The translations under genes were made by a program, and so were the position numbers. From positions 1 through 11,350 of the forward strand of contig JAGCOQ010000073.1 in the NCBI GenBank assembly GCA_017642625.1: a stretch of 11,350 nucleotides of DNA, in the 5' to 3' direction. Shown here piece by piece: positions 1-6,703 of the stretch (position 1 is its first letter; every line of letters begins with the position of its first letter). This DNA is from Alphaproteobacteria bacterium. GTDB taxonomy: Bacteria > Pseudomonadota > Alphaproteobacteria > Rs-D84. Below the pieces are notes generated by a model that worked only from the letters and a program-made list of their open reading frames with translations, was not told the DNA's origin and did not search any database.

Positions 1-141
1 AAGCCTAAATTTTCCGGCAAGTTGCCCAGGCGCGTTCTGAAGTCCAGGCGCGCCCTGGGCGATAAGGCGCACGGCCTTTATCTTGATTTCGTTTTCTACC
101 GGCAATTTAACGCGGCCAGCAAGTGACGGCGCGCCAAAGCA
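1..141. repeat. Terminal direct repeat (circular contig overlap), left copy
   Basis: Bases 1-141 match 11210-11350 exactly. The overlap lies inside an open reading frame that continues in frame across the joint, so it is best read as the assembly overlap of a circular molecule of 11,209 bp rather than a biological long terminal repeat. A length of 141 equals a k-mer size commonly used by metagenome assemblers, which fits this reading (inference). Confidence 0.93.
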
Positions 142-267
142 TATCAAGTTCAATGATTGTTCAGCACCCGTAATCCCAAAACTTGCAAACCTTTGCGCGC
201 CCGTAAATGTGTAGGTACCGCCTGGAATATGGGCGTGCAGTGTGTATAAGCCTTGTATTTTTGCCAT
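1..267 (-). CDS. 187-aa beta-rich structural protein, N-terminal part (gene crosses the contig joint)
   Basis: On the closed circle this gene starts at ATG 267, reads down through base 1 and continues to its stop at 10913, giving 187 residues. The start is preceded by AAAGGTGG eight bases upstream, and this site overlaps the stop codon of the 340-aa gene. This part begins MAKIQGLYTLHAHIPGG and contains a short collagen-like stretch, GAPGLQNAPG. I recognise no family. The protein is rich in predicted beta strands and aromatic residues, has no signal peptide or membrane segment, and sits between a structural protein and a receptor-binding candidate. A virion surface or spike-base role is therefore plausible (inference). 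A plain linear annotation would miss the true start and call a TTG start at residue 55. Confidence 0.85.
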   Translation of the reverse strand, partial: MAKIQGLYTLHAHIPGGTYTFTGAQRFASFGITGAEQSLNLICFGAPSLAGRVKLPVENEIKIKAVRLIAQGAPGLQNAPGQLAGKFRL

Positions 268-279
268 ATCAAACCACCT

Positions 280-1302
280 TTATTGCGCCGGGGCCGCCTC
301 GGCCTGGGCTTGTTGTTGCTGGGCGATTTGCGGCGGCTGCATGGCCGCATCGCCCTCGTTGAAATCTATTTGCACGCCAAAGCCGTTGGCAAGCTGCATG
401 GCCGCATCCTTTCCGTATTTCTCGGCCGCAACGGCAAAGAAATCATTTGTTAAATTCGGGTCACTCTTGATAAGATTTTGCACAAAATGCATTTGCGCGA
501 CCTCGGCACCCACCGCTTTGTAATTGTTGTTATGCTTTGCCAGCAAATCGGGCAAATACTTTAGGCCCATTTCAATAAATGCATCCATTTTATCGCTACC
601 CCTTGTTGATTGTTCACCGCCCGCGAAATCGCCCGCAAAGGCATCGCGCACGGCCTTTAAATTGTTTATCTGTTCCATTACCGTGGGAGCCGGCGCGGCG
701 GGCTTGTTGGCCTGCTTTAACGCCTCAATTACTACCGCATCGCCAACGGTTTGGCCGCGCTGGTTTTCCATCATCATCTTAAAAAGCGGCGTGTAATCCG
801 GTGCCGGCGGCGGTGCCAAAAACTTTTTTACGGCATCCAGCAAAGCTAGGCCGGCGGTTACCTTTTCGGCGGTCAAGTTCCCCAGCAAATTACCAAACAA
901 ACCGCCGGCCGCATTTGCCTGGGGTGAAATAACCGCGGGCGCGTTAGGAGTACCCACCGCCGCGCCCGCGGCCACCTCTTCGGATTTTTCGGGCTTTGCA
1001 AATTCCTGGCCAATGTTATAAATGCGCGTTGTGTCCTTGCGTTCGCCATTCGCCCGCCACGTAAATTGTAAAGCATATTTTCCAGGGCCGAAAGCCTCGC
1101 CAACATCCTGTTCATCCAAAATGTTGTCAAACTTGCCGCAAAATGCGCGGATAATCTTGCCATTTTCCGCGCGGCTTATTTCGCGATATACGCGGCAAAT
1201 TAGATTTGCTTTTGCATAACCGCCGGCGGCGTTGATGGCCTCTTCTATTTCATCAATAGTAGTGTCCAACGGTTCAATTATTTCGTTTGTCTTTTTAGTC
1301 AT
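280..1302 (-). CDS. 340-aa probable virion protein, Ala/Gln-rich tail
   Basis: This is the largest gene of the element. The start ATG has AAAAGGGG upstream. Three parts are visible. The N-terminal part (about residues 28-102) is compact and basic, with a distinctive FGPGKYALQF segment near residues 71-80. The middle is rich in Gly, Ala and Pro, with a hydrophobic helix around 134-163 (GLFGNLLGNLTAEK onward) followed by APPPAP. The C-terminal part is helical (210-310) and ends in an Ala/Gln-rich tail with QQQQ at 328-331. I do not recognise the family, and there is no Walker A motif, so it is not an obvious packaging ATPase. It lies between the DUF5675 gene and the spike-like genes, so a minor structural or vertex-associated role is inferred. 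The protein assignment is secure; the function is not. Confidence 0.85.
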   Translation of the reverse strand: MTKKTNEIIEPLDTTIDEIEEAINAAGGYAKANLICRVYREISRAENGKIIRAFCGKFDNILDEQDVGEAFGPGKYALQFTWRANGERKDTTRIYNIGQEFAKPEKSEEVAAGAAVGTPNAPAVISPQANAAGGLFGNLLGNLTAEKVTAGLALLDAVKKFLAPPPAPDYTPLFKMMMENQRGQTVGDAVVIEALKQANKPAAPAPTVMEQINNLKAVRDAFAGDFAGGEQSTRGSDKMDAFIEMGLKYLPDLLAKHNNNYKAVGAEVAQMHFVQNLIKSDPNLTNDFFAVAAEKYGKDAAMQLANGFGVQIDFNEGDAAMQPPQIAQQQQAQAEAAPAQ

Positions 1303-1318
1303 GTGCTACCCCTTTTAT

Positions 1319-1753
1319 TTAGCGTGTTAAGATATAGTAACCCGCGGCCGCTACCGCTAAAACAAGCGGCCAATTTGTCGGGTTTTTAACCGTTACCGTC
1401 ACGGCCTCGCCCGCATCCATCGCGGGCCGAACGGTGTTGTATAGTTCCGTGCTCGCATCGCCCTGGATGTAATCGGCCGACAACTTGCGCGCGGCCGTCA
1501 AAACACATCCCGCGCTATCTTCAGTGGCTATGTTCCCGCCATGGAACATGATATATTGGCGGCCCGGAACATCAATGGCGATTTTGTTGGCCAGCAACTT
1601 GGGAGAAAAACGCCAATAAGCCGGGAACGTTCCATCCGGAATCATCTTGGCGGCGTTTTCCATGGTGTACGCGAAAAATTGGCCATCCATGTACAAACGT
1701 CCAGGCACGTTGCCCGCGGGGGTTGTCTTTTCTCGCTTAATCACCAGGCGCAT
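1319..1753 (-). CDS. DUF5675-family protein with C-terminal membrane anchor
   Basis: 144 residues. The N-terminal half has the DUF5675 look: TTPAGNVPGRLYMDGQ followed by AYTMENA near residues 28-34. The core carries H71 in FHGGN and S80-A-G-C83. This His ... Ser-x-Gly-Cys order resembles the active-site motif of YkuD-type L,D-transpeptidases; the link between the two families is my inference. Residues 127-144 form a hydrophobic C-terminal helix ending in ILTR, so the domain is probably tethered to a membrane. A peptidoglycan-acting role in entry or lysis would fit. The gene begins 3 nt after the stop of the preceding 62-aa gene, with no clear SD site, so translation is probably coupled. Confidence 0.8.
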   Translation of the reverse strand: MRLVIKREKTTPAGNVPGRLYMDGQFFAYTMENAAKMIPDGTFPAYWRFSPKLLANKIAIDVPGRQYIMFHGGNIATEDSAGCVLTAARKLSADYIQGDASTELYNTVRPAMDAGEAVTVTVKNPTNWPLVLAVAAAGYYILTR

Positions 1754-1756
1754 AAA

Positions 1757-1945
1757 CTACACTATATTAAAAATCGTGTTTATCATTGAATTACAAAAAC
1801 GTTCTTTATCTGTATAAAATTTTTTTTCTTCTTTTGTCTTTGCTTTAATGCTTTTTTTTGCATAAATATCACTAGCCTGAATAATAATTTGGCGCATTTC
1901 AAAAAATTCATTTCTTGAAAATTCAACAATATATTTTTTTCCCAT
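1757..1945 (-). CDS. Small AT-rich protein, 62 aa, unknown
   Basis: The short ORF begins MGKKYIVEFSRNEF and is Lys-rich and mostly helical, with no membrane segment. The start is well supported by AAAGGGGGTGAT two bases before the ATG, an extended match to the 16S rRNA 3' end. Base composition differs sharply from its neighbours: line 1801-1860 is only about 22% GC, while the capsid genes reach about 60%. It sits as an AT-rich insert inside the structural gene block. I recognise no family. An accessory gene acquired separately is the simplest reading. Confidence 0.72.
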   Translation of the reverse strand: MGKKYIVEFSRNEFFEMRQIIIQASDIYAKKSIKAKTKEEKKFYTDKERFCNSMINTIFNIV

Positions 1946-1959
1946 AAATCACCCCCTTT
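1946..1959 (-). promoter_or_regulatory. Extended Shine-Dalgarno site for the 62-aa gene
   Basis: AAAGGGGGTGAT lies directly before the ATG at 1945. It pairs with the 16S rRNA tail (complement AAGGAGGTGAT) over 11 bases with a single G-U wobble. The same string precedes the genes starting at 7329 and, in shorter form, 10904. Confidence 0.7.
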
Positions 1960-2452
1960 ATTTAACCGCGGTTTTGTTCGCGCGGATGTAGTTAAATGCG
2001 ATTTTTAAAATAAGTTCATTTTGCGTCATGCCGGCCAATTGGTTCACCTCGCCATTTACCTGCAAATAAAAATCGTCCTTGCGGCTGCTTTCCGCGGCGG
2101 TAATCTCCCAATCCGCCAAAAAGTTGTCACCATGCGCGAACGTGCTAAACGGAAAAGCGCGCATATTGATGGCAGTTTGGTTGCCACCGTGCAGGATTTG
2201 CAAGTTTAGCGGCTTATCAACCGCGGCCGCAAAATTTTCCGGCGTTGTGTTGGCCGAAAGCATCACGCCTGCCACAAATCCGTGTTCACTTTGCAACAGT
2301 TCGCCAAATACCTTGGCGGGCGTTGTTGTCGGGCTAAAAACGTATTTGCCGGCCACCAGGGGGGCACGAAATTCAATACTTACCGGATAAACTGTAAAAT
2401 CATTTTTTGAAATCGTGCTAAAGGGAAAAAGGGAATATTTAGTATTGGCCAT
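1958..2452 (-). CDS. 164-aa capsid-like protein (single jelly-roll candidate)
   Basis: The frame is open from ATG 2467, but I choose ATG 2452 (MANTKYSLFPFSTI) because GGGGG sits five bases upstream of it. The start overlaps the end of the 186-aa gene by 14 nt. The protein is almost wholly beta-rich, with alternating hydrophobic strands (FTVYPVSIEFRAPL, FVAGVMLSAN, LNLQILHGGN) and a closing strand LILKIAFNYIRA. It has no signal peptide or membrane helix. Size, composition and its place next to two similar proteins suggest a single jelly-roll virion protein, either a minor capsid or a vertex component. This is inferred from sequence pattern only; structure prediction would decide it. Confidence 0.8.
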   Translation of the reverse strand: MANTKYSLFPFSTISKNDFTVYPVSIEFRAPLVAGKYVFSPTTTPAKVFGELLQSEHGFVAGVMLSANTTPENFAAAVDKPLNLQILHGGNQTAINMRAFPFSTFAHGDNFLADWEITAAESSRKDDFYLQVNGEVNQLAGMTQNELILKIAFNYIRANKTAVK

Positions 2453-2999
2453 TTTCGCCCCCATCAAAATTTAAAAATTCGTTTTCGTTGATTTCAACGC
2501 CGGTCAAAAGCACCGCGCCAAAACATGGCTTGTTGCCGCCCTTGGCCTCCAGCATCGTTGTAAAACGCTGGCCCAAATCAATGAAAATGCGCTTTTGTTC
2601 CTCATAGTGGTTTTTTTGGCCCTGCAATCCCTCGCGGCCAAATACCAGGTCGGAGGGCACGCGTCCAACATCGCGGGGAGCAGTTCCAAACGGTGACGAA
2701 AGCGCAAAGTTTTCAAAATTAACGCTTACCGTTGGCCATTCGGCTGGTGAAATCGCGCCGGCATCGTCCCAAAAATATGCGCTAATTCCGCACAAAAGAA
2801 AATGCCAATTTGCCGTGGTTGTCACGGCATCGCGCACGGCATCGCCGGCGGCGATGTGGAATTTATAAATATAGTCTTTTGCGCGCGCGTTCTTGCACGT
2901 TTCAAGGATGTGCCGCACCTGGGCGGCACTCGCAATTGTGCAACCGTTTTTTAGTCCGGTCAAACGCTGGCAAAATGCCTCAACGTATGATTTGAGCAT
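2439..2999 (-). CDS. 186-aa capsid-like protein (jelly-roll candidate)
   Basis: The start ATG has a GGGGGG site four bases upstream. An N-terminal helical part (about residues 1-60, with AAQVRHILETCKNARAKD) leads into a beta-rich body. That body opens with WHFLLCGISAYF (65-76) and closes with FGAVLLTGVEI (about 160-170). The adjacent 167-aa protein has the same opening and closing pattern (FLCTGYNIKF ... IEIVFTGYIF), which suggests paralogous folds. I recognise no family by name. A single jelly-roll capsid or minor capsid role is inferred. The gene lies 15 nt after the 167-aa gene and overlaps the next start by 14 nt, so the three are likely made together. Confidence 0.82.
   Translation of the reverse strand: MLKSYVEAFCQRLTGLKNGCTIASAAQVRHILETCKNARAKDYIYKFHIAAGDAVRDAVTTTANWHFLLCGISAYFWDDAGAISPAEWPTVSVNFENFALSSPFGTAPRDVGRVPSDLVFGREGLQGQKNHYEEQKRIFIDLGQRFTTMLEAKGGNKPCFGAVLLTGVEINENEFLNFDGGENGQY
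2453..2462 (-). promoter_or_regulatory. Ribosome binding site that decides the start at 2452
   Basis: GGGGGCGAAA directly precedes ATG 2452. The upstream in-frame ATGs at 2467 and 2464 have no comparable site, so the shorter 164-aa product is preferred. Confidence 0.6.
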
Positions 3000-3014
3000 A
3001 ATGCCCCCCGCGCT

Positions 3015-3518
3015 TTACTTGATGCTTTGACCGGGGAAAATGTAACCGGTGAAAACGATTTCAATTTCCTCGTTTTCCATCGCGTACACATCGCCGGCAA
3101 CGGCGGGCACGGCGGGCGCGCGGTTGTCATATTCAATCGTGAGCGCATCGCCCTCGGGGTAAAGGTGCTGCCACGGTCTATCACCATATCTCACGCCGTC
3201 AACATCTCCAGGCGTTGCGATGAGCTGCACCGGTACATAGTCATTACTTTGTGCGCTGTTGTCGCTTTCTGCGGTGAAACGCAACCCCACGCGGTTGATG
3301 TTGGTTGTAACGCCGCCGCGGGTAACCGTGGAATTTTTTGTGAACTTGATATTGTAACCGGTGCAAAGGAACGGCCCCTCATTGGTAAGCGGTATAACTT
3401 CTTTGCCGGCCGTGTCCTTGTTTGCGATAATCTTGCGGGTGAAATCAAAACGCTTTTTGAAAGCCTGGGTTTGCTTGATGGCCATCAATTCGGATTTAAC
3501 AGTTGTTCTTGCATCCAT
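3015..3518 (-). CDS. 167-aa capsid-like protein (jelly-roll candidate)
   Basis: The start ATG is preceded by AAAAAAGGATAG at normal spacing. After a basic N-terminal helix (residues 10-33, KQTQAFKKRFDFTRK), the protein is beta-rich, with PLTNEGPFLCTGYNIKF at 43-59, a central WQHLYPEGDALTIEYDNR and a final strand IEIVFTGYIF. The layout is an early strand with a small-residue turn, a loop with a Trp and Pro, and a late strand ending in a Gly-aromatic turn. This is what I would expect of a single jelly-roll structural protein of a tailless phage. It is the first gene after the strong terminator at 3599-3632, so its level is probably lower than that of the 208-aa product. Confidence 0.82.
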   Translation of the reverse strand: MDARTTVKSELMAIKQTQAFKKRFDFTRKIIANKDTAGKEVIPLTNEGPFLCTGYNIKFTKNSTVTRGGVTTNINRVGLRFTAESDNSAQSNDYVPVQLIATPGDVDGVRYGDRPWQHLYPEGDALTIEYDNRAPAVPAVAGDVYAMENEEIEIVFTGYIFPGQSIK

Positions 3519-3554
3519 TGTTGTCTATCCTTTTTTATGGGTTGAACGTGTTTT

Positions 3555-3604
3555 ATTTTTCCCAACAAAATACAAACATGTGATTATACTTTGTTGGGAA
3601 AAAT
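3555..3604. repeat. 15-bp perfect inverted repeat between capsid genes
   Basis: ATTTTTCCCAACAAA (3555-3569) is repeated perfectly as its reverse complement at 3590-3604, with a 20-nt loop. It directly follows the terminator hairpin and shares its T-run. The minus-strand loop contains TATAAT at 3588-3583, without a good -35 hexamer. Possible roles are a second termination or mRNA-stabilising hairpin, a protein-binding site, or a DNA-level signal for replication or packaging. The sequence does not choose among these. Confidence 0.85.
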
Positions 3605-3632
3605 GCGCGGGGGCAAGTGTCCGCCCCCGCGC
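3599..3632 (-). terminator. Strong intrinsic terminator after the 208-aa gene
   Basis: On the minus strand GCGCGGGGGC and GCCCCCGCGC form a perfect 10-bp stem with an 8-nt loop, followed by A and TTTTT. It lies 23 nt after the stop of the 208-aa gene. Partial read-through here would make the 208-aa product far more abundant than the downstream structural proteins. Confidence 0.85.
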
Positions 3633-3654
3633 GGGGGTAGCCTTTCGCGGCTAA

Positions 3655-4281
3655 TTACTTGACCTGCTTGTAACCGGCCAAAATAACCTTAAATGCAAAT
3701 TTCGGCTCTTCATCCTCACCAGGGAGCAAAGCGGCCGGAACCGGCAAAGTAAAGCGCACGGTGCCGCCAATGTTCACATTGGGCTGCATCGGGATGGATA
3801 CCGGCAAGTTAATCCAGCTAGCGCAATTCATGCCGCCGGCCTGGCTCATGGCCGTGGCCGTGGTGTCGGCACAAAGATTGTCCACCGGTGCCATGATGTG
3901 TTGGCCGGCAAATTCGCCAATGACCGTATCATTGCTGCCATAGGTCAACTTGACGCGGGCACTTGCCAACAATGCTTTCATGGCGGCCACCTCGTCGGGG
4001 CTGCATGCGGTGCCGTCAATCTTGGAAACGCGGAAACCCAGTTGCACGGCATCAACGGCCATCGTGCTGCCAATCTTGCGGGCCTCTACAAGGTTGGTGA
4101 GAAATTCGGCATTTGCAACACTCTTGTCGGTGCTGCTAAAGTCAAAAATCGGGTTTGTGCGTTCACTGGAAACCATGAAACCGGTTTCCATGTCGTAAAT
4201 GTACCCCTGGCCACCAGGGCCGAAAGATACGATACTTGCGGGGGCAGCGGGGTTCGTGTTTCCCCAAATTCTCTGTGCCAT
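3655..4281 (-). CDS. 208-aa putative major capsid protein
   Basis: The start ATG is preceded by an A-tract and GAGAGGT. The sequence opens MAQRIWGNTNPAAPAS and is beta-rich with few charged residues. It includes AVQLGFRVSKIDG (about 77-89), a helix with SPDEVAAMKALLASARVKL, and a C-terminal half with the strand pairs INLPVSIPMQP, TVRFTLPVP and FAFKVILAGYKQV. This suits a single vertical jelly-roll capsid protein. Context supports the major role: it closes the high-expression block and is followed at once by the best terminator in the genome. I do not recognise a named family, and a minor capsid protein remains possible. The sphaerolipovirus-type pair of single jelly-roll proteins is the closest architecture I can think of, by analogy only. 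Confidence 0.85.
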   Translation of the reverse strand: MAQRIWGNTNPAAPASIVSFGPGGQGYIYDMETGFMVSSERTNPIFDFSSTDKSVANAEFLTNLVEARKIGSTMAVDAVQLGFRVSKIDGTACSPDEVAAMKALLASARVKLTYGSNDTVIGEFAGQHIMAPVDNLCADTTATAMSQAGGMNCASWINLPVSIPMQPNVNIGGTVRFTLPVPAALLPGEDEEPKFAFKVILAGYKQVK

Positions 4282-4305
4282 GTTTTTACCTCTCTTTTTT
4301 TTTTG

Positions 4306-4815
4306 TTAAATCATTACCTTGTTACCGATTCCGGCCAATTCGGCATCAATCGGAGCATTGAGCGCGGCGGCCTCGTCAAAAGCGATTGCCGAAAGCGGGG
4401 CCGAAAGCGGGGCCGAAACGGTCGCGGCGGCGGCATTTGCATCGGCGGCGGCCTTTGCGCTTGCAACCAGGCCAGCGGCACCGACAGACGCGGCACCGAT
4501 TCCGGCACCAATCAAAGCCTTGTTGCGTTTCTTAAATCCCTTGTAAGCGGCAAAAGCACCCACCGCAACGATAATGGCGTTTTTGCCCATGTCGGGCACG
4601 CTTTCCGGCATCTTGGAAACCAGGAACGCGGAACCGATAGCACCGGCACCACCGGCGGCGCACGTTACCAAAATATCCTTCTTGGACACGTTAATAGAAA
4701 CGGCACGGCGGGCACGCCTTGCGGCACGCTTTGCGCCAACCGTAACGCGCTTTACCTTTGTAATTACGCGGGTCTTTGCCCCGCCCCTCTTCTTGGCTTT
4801 GATAATCTTGGCCAT
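4306..4815 (-). CDS. 169-aa basic, membrane-associated virion protein
   Basis: The start ATG has GAGAGGT and a long A-tract upstream. The N-terminal 39 residues contain 16 Lys or Arg (for example GAKRAARRARRAV), a typical nucleic-acid-binding tail. Two hydrophobic Gly/Ala-rich segments follow, at about 48-67 and 79-94, and then a third glycine-zipper-like stretch at 100-120. The C-terminal third is Ala-rich and contains SAPLSAPLSA, encoded by a 12-bp tandem repeat. This is a good candidate for a protein that spans the internal membrane and contacts the packaged DNA. That role is inferred from composition; no family is recognised. Confidence 0.85.
   Translation of the reverse strand: MAKIIKAKKRGGAKTRVITKVKRVTVGAKRAARRARRAVSINVSKKDILVTCAAGGAGAIGSAFLVSKMPESVPDMGKNAIIVAVGAFAAYKGFKKRNKALIGAGIGAASVGAAGLVASAKAAADANAAAATVSAPLSAPLSAIAFDEAAALNAPIDAELAGIGNKVMI
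4389..4420. repeat. 12-bp tandem repeat inside the 169-aa gene
   Basis: CCGAAAGCGGGG occurs twice head to tail (4389-4412), followed by a partial third copy, CCGAAA. On the coding strand it encodes the repeated tetrapeptide SAPL. This is a likely slippage site, so length may vary among relatives. Confidence 0.8.
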
Positions 4816-4834
4816 GGTTTTACCTCTCTTTTTT

Positions 4835-5386
4835 TTATGCTTTAATTGCTTTAATGATTTTTGACGCGCCCCAAATTATTGCGGCCCATTTAATCGCCGG
4901 CGCAATCTTTGCCACCAGGCCGGCGGCATCGCTTGGCGTTGTCAAAATGTTTTTCATGGCATCGGCCGCGGTGCTGGCCGCGCTTGTAACTATTTCTTTG
5001 GTGTCAACAAAAACATTAGTCAAGTCACCGTAAACGCCGCCCGCAAAATAGTCAAGGATTGCAGGCACGCCCTTGGCCGCGACAAACGCCCAATTTTCAA
5101 ACGTGACAATACCGGCAACATCACACGTTAAACCCTGCTTTAACCATACATCCGCGGCAATCTCGGAAAATGCCGCGGCGCGTTCGGTCGCGTTGCTGGT
5201 GTACCAATTAAGCCCCCAATTGTCGCGCATCGCGTTTAACGTTACAAGGCAAACCGTTTTTGTTACACCGTTGTAACCCTTAAAAACGCCGGTATCGTCA
5301 ACCGGCAAATTATGGGAACCGCCGGAGCCGTAAAAACTCCTAATTCGGTTGTAAACGTTGTTTGCCTCGCTCAACCAATACGCCAT
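4835..5386 (-). CDS. 183-aa virion-type protein with C-terminal amphipathic or membrane segment
   Basis: The gene starts one base after the stop of the 96-aa gene with only a weak AAGAG site, so coupled translation is likely. The N-terminal part is soluble and aromatic (YWLSEANNVYNRIRSFYG, DNWGLNWYTSN near 55-65). A small-residue helical region covers 130-160. The end, about 163-183, is hydrophobic then basic (IKWAAIIWGASKIIKAIKA), matching a membrane-inserted tail. The family is not recognised. It belongs to a run of five neighbouring genes with hydrophobic segments, which suggests membrane-associated structural proteins or part of a genome-delivery device. Confidence 0.82.
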   Translation of the reverse strand: MAYWLSEANNVYNRIRSFYGSGGSHNLPVDDTGVFKGYNGVTKTVCLVTLNAMRDNWGLNWYTSNATERAAAFSEIAADVWLKQGLTCDVAGIVTFENWAFVAAKGVPAILDYFAGGVYGDLTNVFVDTKEIVTSAASTAADAMKNILTTPSDAAGLVAKIAPAIKWAAIIWGASKIIKAIKA

Positions 5387-5387
5387 T

Positions 5388-5678
5388 TCACTTGCTCTTC
5401 AATGCGGATGCAAGAACAAGGCCAACGCCGACAACGGCGGCGGCGGTCAAAACGTTCTTTGTTGTTTGCTTTTGCTGCTCCAGCGCGGCGGCGGCAACAT
5501 CCTTGTAAACGCCGGTTTGCTTACTGCTAACAAATGTATCAATACCCCAATTTCCAATAGATTTTATGCCATCCCAAATCCCGCCCCAGCTCCAGCCCAA
5601 TTGCTGGCCGTTGGCCCTCTTGATGGCCTCCCAACGCTGGGGGCCGTACATCATCACGCCGTATTTTTCGTTAGTCAT
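5388..5678 (-). CDS. 96-aa small membrane protein
   Basis: The start is supported by the A-tract plus GAGAGGT. The N-terminal half is Trp- and Gly-rich and probably membrane-interacting (RWEAIKRANGQQ, WSWGGIWDGIKS). A transmembrane helix spans about 75-93 (VLTAAAVVGVGLVLASAL) and ends in the basic LKSK. The spacing and layout suit a minor membrane protein of an icosahedral phage. A holin role is possible, but only one clear transmembrane helix is present and no lysis partner adjoins it. No family recognised. Confidence 0.8.
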   Translation of the reverse strand: MTNEKYGVMMYGPQRWEAIKRANGQQLGWSWGGIWDGIKSIGNWGIDTFVSSKQTGVYKDVAAAALEQQKQTTKNVLTAAAVVGVGLVLASALKSK

Positions 5679-5695
5679 TTTTCAACCTCTCTTTT

Positions 5696-5902
5696 TTAAA
5701 TGCTCATTACGCCCAGCACGATGGCCGCCAAAATCGCCCAGCCAAATGCGCCTTTTTCACCTTTTCCATACTTCGCAACGGCCTCGGCCTTTGGTATGAT
5801 TTTCATTTCGCCATATTCGTTCTGTATGGCAATCGTTTCGCCCGCATCGGCAATAAATGTCCATTCGTTACCGGAATATATAACAACTTCGCCAACTTTC
5901 AT
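5696..5902 (-). CDS. 68-aa membrane protein with small beta domain
   Basis: Residues 1-40 look like a small SH3-like barrel (VGEVVIYSGNEWTFI, TIAIQNEYGEMKIIP). A basic linker, KYGKGEKG, is followed by a C-terminal transmembrane helix at 52-68 (FGWAILAAIVLGVMSI). The SD site GGGGTAAT overlaps the stop of the upstream 253-aa gene, so the two are translationally linked. The topology would place the beta domain on one face of the membrane. The function is unknown; a virion membrane role is inferred from its neighbours. Confidence 0.8.
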   Translation of the reverse strand: MKVGEVVIYSGNEWTFIADAGETIAIQNEYGEMKIIPKAEAVAKYGKGEKGAFGWAILAAIVLGVMSI

Positions 5903-5905
5903 ATA

Positions 5906-6667
5906 TTACCCCATGAAAGCCAGCGCGGCGGCGGCTGCTATTCCCAAAATTGGCAAAATACTGGATGTTTCCGTTTGTTCCGTTTTCGGCAAATTCTTGT
6001 TTGTTTCCGGTAATCTTTCGCCCGTTTCTTCGGACTCGGCCTTGTACTGTTCCTCAATCGCGGCGGCCTCCTGGGCGCGTTTCTCCATGGCCTTTTTATA
6101 AGCCTGGGCGGCCTCGCTTGCGGACGCGCTTGCGGCCTGGGCCTGGCCGGTTCGGCTCTGTTCGGCCTCGGTTTTTCTTATACCTGCAAACCAGCCTTTA
6201 CCGTTGATAAACTCGCGCAAAGTTTTGATTTTCATATCATAAACAACGGCCCTTTCATAGTCATACGGTTTAGGGAATTGCGCCAAAAATTCATAATAAA
6301 CTAACGTGCTAACCTGTTCATCGTTCAATTCAGGGTAATCGTGTGCCTTTCGCCTGAACATCGTTTCAAATTGCTGGACGGGATAAAACCAACCGCCATA
6401 ATTGTCAATATTGCGCGCCTGGCCGTCCCTTATACCCATTGCAACAATACCGGGAGCATCAACGCCCAAAAAGTAAGCGGGTTGGCTGGCCAACATACGT
6501 TCATTTTCGTCTTTAATTGCGGCAATTCCCGGTGCCCAATCCTGGGCCATGCTTGCCCCCAGGCATCCGCGCACGGTAACGCCAACGGCGTTGCAAGCAC
6601 CCAGGCACGCGGCCAAAATGCCGCCGCGTTTTTGTTTAATGCCCTCTAACGTTGCCAACATTGCCAT
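5906..6667 (-). CDS. 253-aa virion-type protein with coiled coil and C-terminal membrane helix
   Basis: The start ATG has GAGG and an A-tract upstream. A Gly/Ala/Cys-rich hydrophobic segment near 15-39 (GGILAACLGACNAVGVTV) is followed by a soluble aromatic domain (85-165, NYGGWFYPVQQFETMFRR). A long Ala/Gln/Glu coiled coil covers about 165-215, then a Pro/Thr/Glu linker, and a final hydrophobic helix at 236-253 (ILPILGIAAAAALAFMG). It resembles a membrane-anchored structural or injection-device protein in layout only. There is no Walker motif and no rolling-circle HUH motif, so it is not a recognisable ATPase or Rep. It is the longest product in the central block. Confidence 0.83.
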   Translation of the reverse strand: MAMLATLEGIKQKRGGILAACLGACNAVGVTVRGCLGASMAQDWAPGIAAIKDENERMLASQPAYFLGVDAPGIVAMGIRDGQARNIDNYGGWFYPVQQFETMFRRKAHDYPELNDEQVSTLVYYEFLAQFPKPYDYERAVVYDMKIKTLREFINGKGWFAGIRKTEAEQSRTGQAQAASASASEAAQAYKKAMEKRAQEAAAIEEQYKAESEETGERLPETNKNLPKTEQTETSSILPILGIAAAAALAFMG

Positions 6668-6703
6668 ATCGTTTAATACCTCTTTTTTTTCTTAAAAAAT
6701 ATA

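Noticed and set aside
24..60. GCCCAGG ... CCTGGGC hairpin resembling the terminator at 10194-10216
   Set aside because: Lies inside the 187-aa gene and encodes the repeated APG segment, with no T-run; the likeness is probably coincidental.
3027..3545. 172-aa plus-strand ORF
   Set aside because: Antisense shadow of the 167-aa capsid-like gene, which has a clear SD site and sensible composition.
3898..4845. 315-aa plus-strand ORF
   Set aside because: Shadow of the 208- and 169-aa genes; covers their intergenic SD site and has no own signals.
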